This document shows positions 1-10,187 of a DNA stretch of 64,000 nt, piece by piece. The notes under the pieces are model-generated. The model ran no database searches. It saw nothing but the letters and a program-made list of their open reading frames with translations, and was not told the origin of the DNA. The stretch lies in assembly GCA_905221605.1 (NCBI GenBank), contig CAJNDS010000224.1, forward strand, positions 519,085-583,084. The letters run 5' to 3'. This DNA comes from Symbiodinium natans (Eukaryota > Sar > Dinophyceae > Suessiales > Symbiodiniaceae). Each line of letters begins with the position of its first letter. Position 1 is the first letter of the stretch. A program made the translations under genes and the position numbers.

Positions 1-1247
1 CGTACAAGCAGGCCCTGTATCTTGCAAAACAAAACCAACCGCAATATTCAGAATCCGCTCGAGGCAGCAAAAATCACTCGTTCCATTGGCTGATCACGGC
101 TGCCGATCCGATGCCAGCCCTCTATATGCAGAATCCTCAACAATCCGTCATGTACACCGCAAAGGCCACGGCTCAACATCCAGTGACCTCAATGCCTCCA
201 AGTACAGCGGCGCCGCCAAAAGCTAAAGGCACAGGAGCAAACCTTTACAAGAAGGGCACGAGCTTGGACAAGGTCTGCATCGAGATCACTCCACATGAGG
301 CAGGTGATACCCTTTTTGTCAGCGAGCAGTCGTTATTGCAAGTTTGCGTTGTCTTTGAATCGCCCTGGCTGCGTGGCTCATGAGTCAGTGGAGCCATTGG
401 AAACTTTCATCAGTTTTACACGTGTAACCGGCTGCACAGTAACCATGGCTGCACACGTGAAGCCGTTCTTGGCATCATTGTTGCTTTCTGCTGGCTGGTC
501 GCATTTGCGCATCTCCCAGGAAGTGCCTCCCAGTGTTTGGTGTTACGGTCGAAGGGGTTTCTGCCTACCCTGTGTTCGGTGTTGATGTCGCCGGGTCTTC
601 TGCCCGGTAGCAAAGCAGTCAAATATTTCAATTGTCGTGAGTATATGTCCGTGGAGCAGCGGTGCGTTGTGAACAGGGACCTGCGCAGCATTGGATGTGC
701 ACACATGAAACATGTGCCCATTCAGAACAGCGACGCGTGTGGAGCATTGCTTTGGGCGGCAATGAGCGGGGACTTGCGCAGCATGGAGGTGCCAAGATGC
801 ATCCAGCGCAATATCAACGTATCCGCGAGCTGTACAATAATAGCTTAACCTTTCCCCTCCAATCAATCGATATATTTTCGGATTTGCCCCCCAACTACAC
901 AACAACAAAAAAAAAAACAACACTCCCGCAACTCATGCCTGGAGCTTCGGAATGCCACAACCCGATATTCCGTTCCCAATGGCTCAGCTTCTCGAAGCTA
1001 GCAATGAAAAAACTTTGGCAGAGTGTTAAGTATTTGAGAAATTCAAGTCTTGGTGCTTCCTCCAGCAGCTAACATATGGGATACTTATAGGTATCCTGTT
1101 GTTTTTGGAAGCCCCTGCAAGGCCGTTTCAACCTTGAGTGCCACGGAGACTTGTTCGAACTCTGGCAATGAGTCGTTGAAATTTTTGCTCATGTCGCGCC
1201 CATGCTGCACGGGATCTACGGAGCTCCCCCGAAGATGAACGGAAAAT
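1..1247. other. No gene recognised
   Basis: Only short, compositionally ordinary open frames on both strands; none has a recognisable domain. An A-rich run (about 900-920) is the only simple-sequence feature. The segment lies downstream of the minus-strand CbiA-fusion gene and may hold its 3' UTR. No terminator or polyadenylation signal can be called with confidence. Confidence 0.5.
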
Positions 1248-3449
1248 TCACCAATCCGCGGCGACCTTCGCCTTCTCAACTTTGGGCACGTTCGCATGTC
1301 CATAAGGGCAATGCCTACAGCCGAAGCCACAGCATGGCCTTTTCCTGAGGTAGGTTGAGGTGAAGACAGCATACCCGCTGGCAGGATCCTCGTATTGATA
1401 TCTTCCTTGGCACGTGGCCATTCGATGCAGCATGGACCACGTTGCTTGCGAGCGCTTCTCCGTGGACAGGCGCTCTAGAGCTGCCAGAGCCTGAGTAGCT
1501 CGTGCATCGCCGGCATCTGAAATACGCCTCACGTCCTCCAGAGACAGTGGCTTCTCATCGTCCCAAGCGGGTATGCCTGTGTCACCAAGACCCACGGAGG
1601 GAGAAGAGGCTGTGGCCGAGCTTCCGACCGTGCCCATCACCGATGCCCACAGCTCCCTGTAGGGCAGCAGCCACCCACAAACTCTCCTGTCCAGGTCATC
1701 TGTGCCCCCTGTGCCTTCCAGGTTCGACCAGACGAGCACTCCACTGTCTAGCACCACTAAGCCGTGCCCGCACACGGGCTGGCCGATCTCTGGCAAGACC
1801 AGCCACTCGCGAGTGCGAAGAAGGAAAATGCCCGAATCGGCTAGAGTGCTGTCTCCTGCATGACCGCCAGTGATCAGCAACGCATCTCCAACAGCAGCAG
1901 CCGCGTGACCGAGACGAGGACTCACGACAGGGTTCTCGTCACAGAGCTTCTCCCAAACCCAACACTGAATGGCCTTGCGCCAAGACAGAAGCCACAGATC
2001 TCCCAACTCTCCGCATACCCCGCAGCCCCCATGAACAAGCATCCCCTCCGCACCCCATGCGCAAGCCGCGTGATGTGCTCGCGGACAGGGCCCAGGACGA
2101 CACTGCACTTGCTCCCAGCACCAAGTGACAAGGTCCAGAACGTGAACGTCCGCGAAGAATGCTTCGCCGTCTGACCCTCCAAAAAGGACTGCACGGGACC
2201 CTTTCTCATCAATGACCAAACTGGCGTCTTTGCGGGGTGCTGGCTCCGGGCCAGTGGTGCTCCCGTGGGTCCAGCAAAAGGTCTCCAGATGCAAGAGTTC
2301 GAGCTTCGCAAGCACCTGCCCACTTCGCGTGTGGCCGCCAAACACAAAGAGGATGTGGCCCCATCGTGCTGCAGCGTGACCCGCTCGCGGTGTTGGCCCA
2401 GTCTCGCCGCTCACTTTGGAACAAACCTGCTGCTGCCAGGCCACCCGAACACCCGACGCGAGCTTCAGGAGCTTGCCGCGCCATGCGTCGGAGTAGCGCG
2501 GCCCTGAGAGCTGCAGGAGCACGATCTCGTCAAGCATCCCAGTCGCCGTGTGCGCTCCAGAAGTTGGCCGATCCTGGTTGCCATCTACTCCACGCCACGT
2601 TGCCGTGCCAGCGCCGGGAGCCTCATGAGCGGAAGGGGCGAGGTCGCCCAGGTCGCCCAAGACGCCCAGGTCGCCCAGGTCGCCCACCGCCAGCCAGTCC
2701 ACAGCATCGCCGTCGTGGCTTCTGTGCAGCTGCAGGGCATCGCGAGCGTAGGGAGCCGGCAAAGAGCCAGGGTGTATCAGACTCGCTAATTGCTCGATGC
2801 CTTCAACAATCCGCGGCCCGGGGCGCGAGAAAAGCGCATGTCCGACAACATAAAATCTAGCAGGGTTGTGCTGCATTGCAGGCAGCTGCCAAAACCCGGG
2901 CTTAGAGACCAAATGTTTCACGACCTCCTCCGCCGCCTCCACAGCGCTTCGGCCGCAGCAAAACACGATGATCACGTCCGCGTTGGAGCTCGCAACATCG
3001 TCCCAGGACAATCGCCGGGGCTTTGCACCAGGTCTGTCCCCAAGCGCATCCAATCCCCCTGCACGTTGCCTCATGTCTGGCAGCCACTGCCCAGAGGCAA
3101 CCAGTGGACAGACGCTCTCCAAGCCCAGCACTCGGGGTAAACCCAGGCCATGGACCACTTGCGCCACATGGTCCAAGCGTCTTTGCAGGTCTTGCCTAAC
3201 GGACGATGCAGCCGTCTTCTCTCCGATGGTGTGGCCGATGGTGTCGATCGTGGCAAGGATCTCATCCACTGTTGCTGCACCAACAGAGATGGACCTCTGA
3301 GCCTCCAGGCCAGCGGCTGACAGCGCGCGACCCAAGGCCGACGTGCCAGCATCGCATGTCAAGCAGGCTTCCTGCGAGAGCACCACGCCAGGGCGGGCAG
3401 AGCGCAACCAGTCCACGTCGATGGGATGAAAGTCGGTGACGCCAGCTGC
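1248..3449 (-). CDS. Exon 2 of CbiA-BtuF-Kelch-DUF5522 fusion protein
   Basis: About 730 codons, ending in a stop at 1248. The frame has no plausible ATG at its 5' end (its first candidate codon at 3416 is GTG) and stays open upstream to about 3450, which fits an internal exon. In order it shows the second half of a BtuF-like corrinoid-binding fold (start motif DWLRSARPGVVLSQEAC, then LPRVLGLE and NADVIIVFCCG, first ~215 residues), a short Asp-Gly-Leu linker, four or more Kelch blades (FVFGG, AVLFGGSDG, GMLVHGG, LLITGG, about residues 340-560), and a C-terminal DUF5522-type module with CCGFGCRHCPYGH. BtuF-like proteins bind cobalamin or its precursors; Kelch propellers mediate protein contacts; the DUF5522 module is of unknown role and probably binds metal through its cysteines and histidines. 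I infer one polypeptide with the upstream CbiA exon, because the BtuF fold is split exactly across the two exons. Confidence 0.8.
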   Translation of the reverse strand, partial: AAGVTDFHPIDVDWLRSARPGVVLSQEACLTCDAGTSALGRALSAAGLEAQRSISVGAATVDEILATIDTIGHTIGEKTAASSVRQDLQRRLDHVAQVVHGLGLPRVLGLESVCPLVASGQWLPDMRQRAGGLDALGDRPGAKPRRLSWDDVASSNADVIIVFCCGRSAVEAAEEVVKHLVSKPGFWQLPAMQHNPARFYVVGHALFSRPGPRIVEGIEQLASLIHPGSLPAPYARDALQLHRSHDGDAVDWLAVGDLGDLGVLGDLGDLAPSAHEAPGAGTATWRGVDGNQDRPTSGAHTATGMLDEIVLLQLSGPRYSDAWRGKLLKLASGVRVAWQQQVCSKVSGETGPTPRAGHAAARWGHILFVFGGHTRSGQVLAKLELLHLETFCWTHGSTTGPEPAPRKDASLVIDEKGSRAVLFGGSDGEAFFADVHVLDLVTWCWEQVQCRPGPCPRAHHAACAWGAEGMLVHGGCGVCGELGDLWLLSWRKAIQCWVWEKLCDENPVVSPRLGHAAAAVGDALLITGGHAGDSTLADSGIFLLRTREWLVLPEIGQPVCGHGLVVLDSGVLVWSNLEGTGGTDDLDRRVCGWLLPYRELWASVMGTVGSSATASSPSVGLGDTGIPAWDDEKPLSLEDVRRISDAGDARATQALAALERLSTEKRSQATWSMLHRMATCQGRYQYEDPASGYAVFTSTYLRKRPCCGFGCRHCPYGHANVPKVEKAKVAADW
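2642..2686. repeat. 9-bp coding tandem repeat (GGTCGCCCA)
   Basis: Five imperfect copies of GGTCGCCCA on the plus strand. Read on the minus strand they code the Gly-Asp-Leu-rich linker between the BtuF-like and Kelch parts of the fusion protein. The array length keeps the frame, as expected for a flexible linker that can expand or contract. Confidence 0.8.
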
Positions 3450-3563
3450 CTGAACCCCTACGTGCTCCCATCCCTTGTCGCCCCTAGCTTAACACAACGA
3501 AGTAGACTAAAATGAAGACCACCAGCCCGAATCTAAGCCCTTTGCAAGAATCCACAAAAATAC
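3450..3563 (-). other. Inferred intron (about 114 bp, GT-AG)
   Basis: The CbiA frame runs into sequence without family resemblance after the residues LLAASARLA, while the continuing BtuF motif reappears at AAGVTDFHPIDVDW. A GT donor at 3563-3562 (exon end AGCA|GTATTT) and a CAG|GCA acceptor at 3450 join the two frames in phase 0 and give a BtuF spacing close to bacterial homologues. Other splice choices within about 30 bp are possible. Confidence 0.6.
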
Positions 3564-5300
3564 TGCTAACCTAGCCGAGGCTGCGAGCAGCCTCTGCACC
3601 TGCTCCTCGACGTCCGCAGAGCTGCGCCCGTCAACCTGGATAAGGCTGCGCGTGGCCTTGCGCAGTTGGAGGACATCTGGGGGAAAGTCACAGTGTGCGC
3701 TGACAGCCACTAGGCGCTCAGAAGCATTTGGGATAGAACACAAAGCTTCTGTGCCACTCGGCAGGAGGGACACCACTGTCAAGCGGCGTCGCGCTGCGGC
3801 GACCAAGGCTTCTGCCAACCCTGGGGCCGCTTTGAAGTGGACGTGGCAATAGGAAGCCACAGTGGAGTTTTGCAAGATTCCTTCTGGAACAAACTCAGAA
3901 AATCCTGGGCGCTCCATGCGAGCTTCATAAGCACAAAGAGGAACCCCCCTCAAGCCCATACTGCGGCCATCGGAATCCACCAGCTCAGCCGGCTCTCCAT
4001 TCAGAGTCACCTCTGAGAAGTGGTACTGCTGGCATCGGAACTCCACCTGCCTTGAGATTTGCAGCAGCTCAGCAAGCGCATGGCCAGGACGTGAAGTGCA
4101 GTAGCCCATCACCATCCGCTGGGTCATTGAAACGTCAAAAGGCAATACACCAGCCATCTGAAATCGCTGTCGTGGCGGTCGCTGCGCGGCACATGGGATG
4201 TCCTTGCTGCGCACAGTCATGGTTTGAGCAAGGTACATCAAACCGCCACACTCTGCCCAGCAAAGCCCACCACTTTTGCAGAAGTCACGCACAGACTCGC
4301 GGAAGCTGGCGTTGCCTTCCAGTCTTTCTCCGTGCAGTTCTGGATATCCACCTCCGAAGTAGAGAGCCTGCAGGTCCTCTGGCAGCTTCGGGTCTGTCAG
4401 CGGAGAGAACTGTACTAGCTCTGCCCCAGCCGCTTCCAGAAGCTGAAGGTTATCCTCGTAGTAGAAGCAGAAGGCCTCGTCTTTGGCGATTCCAATGCGT
4501 ACCAGCGGGTACTGTCGGCTGGGCTGAAGAGAATTTTCTGGATGCCGCAAAGATGTCTCGGGAAGGCCCTCCTTCGCCACCGATGCCATGCAGAGGAGCG
4601 CATCAATGTCCATGTTGTTGGCCACAAGAGCGCCAAGCGCCTCCAAGTGAGCGTCACCTTGCTCCGGCATGCACAAGCCCAAATGTCGCTCTGCAATATG
4701 AACATTTGCATCCTTTGGCAAACAACCCAACACGGACAAATGCGACACAGCTGTAGTAGAGCGCATCGCTTCCCGCAGCCACTCTGCATGAGAATCACCC
4801 GCCACGCGGTTGAACACCACACCCTTCACAGCAACCTCAGGGTCAAAGATGGTGTAGCCCAAGACCATTGCAGCTGCACTTCGAGAGAGGCACCAGGCAT
4901 CAATCACCAAAAGAACCGGCGCATGGAGCCACTTAGCCAACTCCGCAGTGCTGCCTGCATCGCTTCGACCATCCAAGCCGTCGTGGAGTCCCATCACCCC
5001 TTCCACAACAGCTACATCTGCACAGCTGCGCTTGCATGCCGCTTCAAAGGACTCCTGGCAGCCGTGCCTACCCAACATCCAACCATCCAAGTTGACCGAC
5101 GGTACACCACAAGCGGCTGCGTGGTGCATCGGATCCAAAAAGTCGGGTCCCACCTTGAATGGCTGCACCCGAAGGCCTCGGCGACGGAGCGCGACCATCA
5201 GACCCACGGCCACGGAAGTCTTGCCGACACCACTCTGCACGCCCGCAACAACGAAGCATGGCGGCCTGGCCCATGTGTCCCACGTCGACTCCTTGGACAT
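3564..5300 (-). CDS. Exon 1: cobyrinate a,c-diamide synthase (CbiA-type) plus N-half of BtuF-like domain
   Basis: CbiA/CobB amidates the a and c side chains of cobyrinate (or hydrogenobyrinate) with ATP and glutamine, an early step of corrin ring decoration. I place the start at the ATG at 5300 (MSKEST); the frame is open further upstream but only from a TTG. The N-terminal dethiobiotin-synthetase-like ATPase shows the P-loop GVQSGVGKT at residues 20-28, followed by KVGPDFLDP and EGVMGLHDG. The C-terminal class I glutamine amidotransferase shows YFGGGYPEL, the nucleophile-containing AECGG (Cys about 351) and the terminal YCHVHF. All key positions look intact, so it is probably functional. From about residue 506 a BtuF-like motif (TVVSLLPSGTEALCSI, HCDFPPDV) begins and continues in exon 2. 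Dinoflagellates are generally regarded as B12 auxotrophs, so the role may be corrinoid salvage or remodelling rather than de novo synthesis (inference). Confidence 0.82.
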
Positions 5301-7600
5301 GGCAACGAGGCAAACGTCGGGTGCTTGACATGGAACGGCTTCAGTCCTAAGCCGTACAATTCTGGCTTGCGCTGCGGCAAGCAACTACCTCACTAAGTTC
5401 AGGCTGCAGCAATCGCGTCAGTGTTGGGGTATGCTGCATGTCTTGAGGCAGCGCATTCGTTGAGCAACTTGTGTGGATCTTCCTCAAAGCTTGGAGGCGT
5501 AGGCAAATCGGGTACGTCGTCCCAAAGAAGGTCTGCTGCTCGTGGCAGCAATGTGCCCTCGCCCAGCAAACAAGAGCGGCAGAGTCCCAGCATAGACACT
5601 TTCATGCCGCAACTTCCACTGCTGAAAGTGCCCAGTCACACCCCGCGGACCCTCAACCTTCGAACCCTACAAACGGCGATCAGGGGGGACACGAAAGAAA
5701 ACACGAAATCACAACATTCCATTGGCACTCTCTTTGCAGCAACACAACCTTCCGGGCCGCGGAGATCAGAAAAGTTGCTTCAGTACTTTCTTCTTAGCTG
5801 AGATCAAACATATCAAGCCCCCCGTACCCCGGCACCTGATGCATGGATTGATCCGTGCGTACCGGGTGGAGGCGTTCAGCAACGAAATCCGCAAAGTACG
5901 GGCACACTGGGATTTCGGAACCATTTCCTCCTTCATTTTTAGAGACCAGCGGCCGGTGGTTGGAAAAGAACACAATGGATCCTGCACGGCTCCGTTCATG
6001 CGATTTTCCTGCTGGGAAGTCTGTCCTCCATCAGAGCGCGAGCGCGGCTGTCTTCATTGCGGCCGAAAGGGCGAAAGAACACGAATGCACTGAGCCCCAA
6101 ACACTGAGCGCTCCCACGGACATCACAACAAGGCAAGCGAACCCAAACCTGCTCCCTCCAAAGACTCCAAAGTACAAAAGGGATCCTGTTGGAGGACGAC
6201 ATCGGAATGTGGCATCGGTATGCCAACGGGGCTGCTGTGATGCCGGGCTGTAATGACACACCTGCAGAGCAACAAATATCAAAATATGTCAAAATCAAAG
6301 ACGTGCATGTTGGATTCTCAAGGCTATCACTGCGAGCTTTGTGCTCCGAAGTGGAGTCGACCGCCAAAAAGGACAAATCAACATCCGAAACTTGACCGAG
6401 CTCTGCTCTCGTGCAATGGTCACGTTTCTGCGCCAGCACTAGCATGCAAGCAGTTATTGACAGCTCAAAAGCAAAGCCAAGCGCATCTTTTTCAGCCCGA
6501 ATGAGCTTTGCAACATGCTCCGAATGAGCAGTGGTTTGTTGTTCAACTAACAGGAACTGATTCTACCTGTGGCACAGTAAGTTTTCTTGACTGTACAGAT
6601 GCCAGCGCTGTACCGTGGCCCCGCAGGAATTCGCTGTACAGTTGCCCCGCAGGAATTCGATCATAGGCGTTCATCCTCATCAGCACCTGATGCACTTTCT
6701 TGCACGTAGTTCTACGTGATTCTCGTGGAGTGGAGGAGGAGAAAAAGAAGGAGGCCACTGTGCAAGGCCATGGGCAGCCACGACAGGGAGGCTGATAGAA
6801 ACACATGGGAAGGAAAAAGTCGGCAGTCTGAACAGCCTGAGCCCTGGACTCCGGTTCATCTGCATTGGTGGCCGCCTTGTCTTTGGGGGTTTGACAAGGT
6901 GCTGGGCCCGATCGTCTGAACATGTCCGAACACACATAGACCCGTAATGAAACACAGCTCTGTGCTTGAGGGCTTCCAAGTGCTAGAACAGAGCGCTGGC
7001 AAAGCCCGAAAAACGAAAGACAAAAGACTCATCACAGACACACGGCCCAACGCCGACTGGTCACGCTGGCCAATAATGCTGGAGATGGTAGGGCCAGCGC
7101 ATCCTTGAAGTGCAGACTGGTTCGATTTCGGCTTCAATTCTGGGGCCGAGTGGTTTGCCGTTGATCTCAAGTCAGGGCGCTTGGCTTGCTTGCTGATTGT
7201 CGTTGCAGGTTGAAGGTGTTTTGGGATTGTCGGGTTAGAAAAAGAAAAATTCTCACGGCGCCAATGCATACAGGCAGACTGCAAGGACTGCAAACAGAGC
7301 TTTGTCAACCAGCCCACCAAGTCGAAGTCCTCAGAGTCCATCACCAACGGTGGTGGCCGAAATTCCTGAGCACAAGGAGGTTTTCGGCTTTCGACGCTTC
7401 AACATCTTCCAAACTCACAGCAACCCACTATCCCCCGACCCCGCTCTTGGGTTGAGCGCCGGGGAAGCACGCTGACCCCCAAAAAGGTCCGCGCGTGGAG
7501 TTCCCAGCATTGCCCCCAAAACTTGTTCAGGCCCCTTGCCCCGGCCCGAGAGCACCGAGGGTCTGGCCTCTGGTTTTCAGGGTTCACAGACGTGTGGACT
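5301..7600. other. No confident gene; possible upstream exon of the CbiA fusion
   Basis: A minus-strand frame at 5399-5605 (68 codons, containing DLPTPPSFEEDPHKLL) lies just upstream of the CbiA exon and could be a 5' exon, but it ends in a stop and no splice pair was convincing. The rest has short overlapping frames on both strands without domain signatures. Towards the right end the sequence grades into telomere-like repeats. Confidence 0.35.
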
Positions 7601-7634
7601 TAAGGGGGGATTTGTTGTTTCGGGTTCAGGGATA

Positions 7635-7745
7635 AAACCCCTAAACCCTAAAACCCGTAAACCCTAAACCCTAAACCCTAAACCGGGAGTCGAGAGCTTC
7701 GGGGCAAAGGGCTGGGCCCCTAATAAACCCTAAACCCTAAACAGC
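7635..7745 (+). repeat. Telomere-like array, C-rich (CCCTAAA)
   Basis: About 8 copies of CCCTAAA and one-base variants in two runs (7635-7685, 7722-7745), separated by a 35-bp unique piece. It is the leftmost member of the dispersed series. The orientation equals the intron-start (TTTAGGG) side for a minus-strand gene, but no exon was identified immediately to its right. Confidence 0.85.
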
Positions 7746-8282
7746 GCCCTCCGTGCACCCCTGCCAGATTGGGATCTCCCATCATCGCGCTCCGGAATTC
7801 CTGTCAGGGCGCTCTAAACGCGCTGCAGGGCACAGGGGTACCTTATAGAAACCGTCAAAGCTTCCTTAAAGGGCACGATCTACACATGTATAGAAACAAA
7901 AAACATTTAGGAGGGACAGAAGCTGCAAAATTCCCGCTCTGCTACAAGGGGCTTAAGGACTCTTACTTTGGGCCATGCTCTGTATAAGGCTCCTAATCAG
8001 GTCCTGTTATGGGGTTCGTAAGGTAGGTACCTAGGGAGCCTTAGGGAGTAGTGGGGAGTGTTGGGGAGTCTTGGGTTACATACCCCCGTTGAACCCCCCC
8101 TCCCTGAAGAACACTGTCATCCTGGTTTTGTTGAGCTGAAGACCCGTAAATCTTCAATCCAGTCAGCTACCAAGGGCTTCCGGTAGGAGCTTCAGGGCTA
8201 ACGTCTTCGACAACCAGGGCACAGCAAAAACACTAAACTTACAAGACTTCTGCCGAATAACTTGCAAGGCAACCCCGCAAAC

Positions 8283-8450
8283 CCCAAAACCTAAACCCTA
8301 AATCCAAAAAGAAACGCTTAGGATTCGAATGGCTGCAACGGGCAGATCCTTGAAATCAACCACACCGCCACCATTCCTTAGTGAGCGGTCAAAAGTTCAA
8401 ACAAGGGTTTCGGGTTTGGGGTTTAGGGATAGGGTTAGGAATGAGGCTGT
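8283..8450. repeat. Paired telomere-like arrays around the 8.3-kb exon
   Basis: A C-rich array (CCTAAACCCTAAA, 8283-8306) and a G-rich array (GGGTTTCGGGTTTGGGGTTTAGG and variants, 8405-8450) face each other across a 61-nt exon. They form an imperfect inverted repeat. Confidence 0.65.
8316..8376 (-). CDS. Small internal exon bracketed by telomere-like repeats
   Basis: 61-nt minus-strand exon coding NGGGVVDFKDLPVAAIRILS. The acceptor is CTAAG|G and the donor AGC|GTTTCT, followed within a few bases by TTTAGGG on the minus strand. It enters in phase 2 and leaves in phase 0. It sits between a C-rich array (about 8283-8306) on its left and a G-rich array (8405-8450) on its right, the same bracketing seen for the exons at 9.4, 10.2 and 12.1 kb. 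The residues GGGVVDFKDL resemble the second half of an EF-hand loop, but this is too short to be sure. It may belong to the same gene as the exons to its right, read leftwards. Confidence 0.5.
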
Positions 8451-9233
8451 AGGGTTGAGGGCTGGAATACGCAGGTGTTTTCCGAGGACAGTTTGTATGA
8501 GGCCTCAAAAGCTACTGCGGCGTAGGGCGCAGGGTTTAGGTTTATCCACACTCCGCCTCCACCCCTCATCCTCCCCGGCCCTGTTTAGGGTGTGAGTTTT
8601 CTCCAGGGTCTTGCTCAAGACTGGGATAGGTGTGTGGGCAATGAAAGGGAAGGCGTCGCCATTACTGGAAGCTGAGAATTCAGGTGTGACTGATGAAGAG
8701 ATCATGTTCCCTGCATTACAGAGTTGCAGCTTCTTCGATTTGGATGGGTGCATAGGATGTAGCATCGTTGGATGCGTTGTAACTTTCCTTGGCGAGCCTA
8801 AACCCTAAAACCTAAACCTAAACCCCAAGTCCTCGGACTTGTCCCAACAAAAACTGCCCCCCCCCCCCCCCAGCCACCCCACAGATCCTTAATGATCTTA
8901 TCTCCCTTTGAAGACTTTGAGTGTAATTCGAAATGGCTGATTGGCTCTAGACATCAAAGTCGGGACCTTTTTGTGCACGTTTTGTGTGCTTGGAGCCGCC
9001 TAAACACCAACTCTAAAGAACCCAATCCACTCAAAAACAAAACCTTCAAATTCTAAACAATAAAACCTCAACCCCGTACACCCTAAAGCCTGAAAGTCCT
9101 GAGACCTAAACCCCTAGACTCCCTATTGAACCGTGGTTCTTAGTAGGGAATGGGGCAATGAGGTACCCTACATAATCCCTGAAAGGGTTTTCCCCCGGAT
9201 AGAAAGTACCTCATTCCCTCTTTCCCTTCTAAG
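8451..9233. other. Inter-exon sequence with weak exon candidates
   Basis: It contains a short C-rich telomere-like run (about 8797-8830), a poly-C run of about 15 (8857-8871) and several short open minus-strand segments. One, at about 8470-8535, codes AFEASYKLSSENTCVFQ and could be an exon, but I could not find matching splice borders. Treated as probable intron sequence. Confidence 0.35.
9131..9177 (+). repeat. Dispersed repeat, inverted relative to 32.67-32.72 kb
   Basis: The stretch with GGTTCTTAGTAGGGA and AATGAGGTACCCTA is matched, with a few differences, by the reverse complement of 32670-32716. Related GGTACC-containing pieces occur nearby at about 9609-9668. Nature unknown; possibly a short interspersed element or intron-derived fragment. 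Confidence 0.5.
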
Positions 9234-9237
9234 CACC

Positions 9238-9325
9238 CCAAAACCTAAACCCTAAACCCCAAACCCCAAACCCTAAAACCCCAACCCCAAGCCCCAAACC
9301 CCTAAACCCCAAGCCCCAAACCCCT
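9238..9325 (+). repeat. Telomere-like array, C-rich
   Basis: About 12 copies of CCCTAAA, CCCCAAA and CCCCAAG. It lies directly left of the 9.4-kb minus-strand exon, so on the coding strand it is the TTTAGGG/TTTGGGG start of the following intron. Confidence 0.85.
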
Positions 9326-9333
9326 CACTACAC

Positions 9334-9441
9334 CAGCCAGAAAAAGGGCCCAAGCTGCCGGTCCATCTCCTCCAGGATGTTTTTGGCGGCGCGCCCCTCC
9401 AGGAGGCGTGCGGCGTCCGGGTGCTGGAGGAGCTTCTCAAC
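9334..9441 (-). CDS. Exon (36 codons) of the EF-hand gene
   Basis: Minus-strand exon starting after GGAG| with VEKLLQHPDAARLLEG and ending in MDRQLGPFFWL. Two ends are possible: a GT donor at 9333 (CTG|GTGTAG), followed by the TTTGGGG/TTTAGGG array, or one more Val codon and an in-frame TAG at 9328-9330 as the true stop. The exon enters in phase 0, matching the phase-0 end of the EF-hand exon upstream at 10.19-10.30 kb. The composition (Leu/Glu/Arg-rich, helical) is clearly coding-like and GC-rich against its surroundings. Family unknown. Confidence 0.55.
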
Positions 9442-9446
9442 CTCCA

Positions 9447-9530
9447 AGGGTTTAGGGTTTAGGGTTTATAGGGTTTAGTGTTTAGGGTTTGGGGTTTAAG
9501 GTTAGGGTTTGGGGTTTAGGGTTTAGGGTT
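9447..9530 (+). repeat. Telomere-like array, G-rich
   Basis: About 11 copies of TTTAGGG and variants. On the coding (minus) strand this is the CCCTAAA-type 3' end of the intron that precedes the 9.4-kb exon. With the C-rich array at 9238-9325 it forms an inverted pair with a ~120-bp loop. Confidence 0.85.
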
Positions 9531-9607
9531 CTCGTTGGTGCGCTATAAACTCTTAGTTAGGGTCGGCACAGGTTCCCTTACTGGGGACCCCTTTGTAAAC
9601 TCCTCAC

Positions 9608-9668
9608 ATGAGGGTTTCCGAGAATAGGGGTACCCAAGAAATGAGGGTTTCCGAGAATAGGGGTACCC
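9608..9668 (+). repeat. 33-bp tandem duplication
   Basis: Two adjacent copies of a 33-bp unit beginning ATGAGGGTTTCCGAGAATAG; the second is truncated by about five bases. It lies within the inferred intron between the 10.2- and 9.4-kb exons. Confidence 0.8.
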
Positions 9669-10135
9669 TTCTTGGGGGGGCTCCTTTACAAGGATTATAG
9701 CATTTTGGGGTATAAAAGGGGTACCACTATTTTCGAAAATCCCCATAAACCCTATACAAGCCAAGGGCCGGGCCGTTCCTTCAGAACCTTTGACGAAGGT
9801 AAGGGACCATACTACAAAAATTGTGGCTACCCGTAAAGAAACCCCAAAGCCCAAACCGTGAACTAAGCCCGAAAACTCGAAAATTCTTTTCGAGTTTCTT
9901 GTGCTCGTGGAGCTGTTCAGGGCTTTGTAGCTACTTCGGGGTTTGTCGTGTTTCTAAGGACCTGACTCGAGGTTTTGCGATGATTTGCGACGCAACGGTA
10001 AATGTGGAGAATACATCCCCGAAGCCAGCCCCTCTCCTCAAACTTCAAACGAAATCGGGGTTCTCATGTTAGAGTACGCTCGGTGCTGAGCCACAAGCCC
10101 TACGTATTCCTCATTCCGTAATTGCTCTCCTAGCA

Positions 10136-10187
10136 AACCCTAAAACGTAAACCCCAAACTCTAAACCCTAAACCCTGAACCCTAAAC
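10136..10187 (+). repeat. Telomere-like array, C-rich, containing a splice donor
   Basis: About 7 CCCTAAA-type copies. On the minus strand the array begins at the inferred donor AGG|GTTTAGGG (10187), so the first repeat unit itself supplies the GT of the intron. Confidence 0.8.

Noticed and set aside
3652-4756. Plus-strand ORFs opposite the CbiA gene
   Set aside because: Antisense shadows of a strongly coding minus-strand frame, with no domains.
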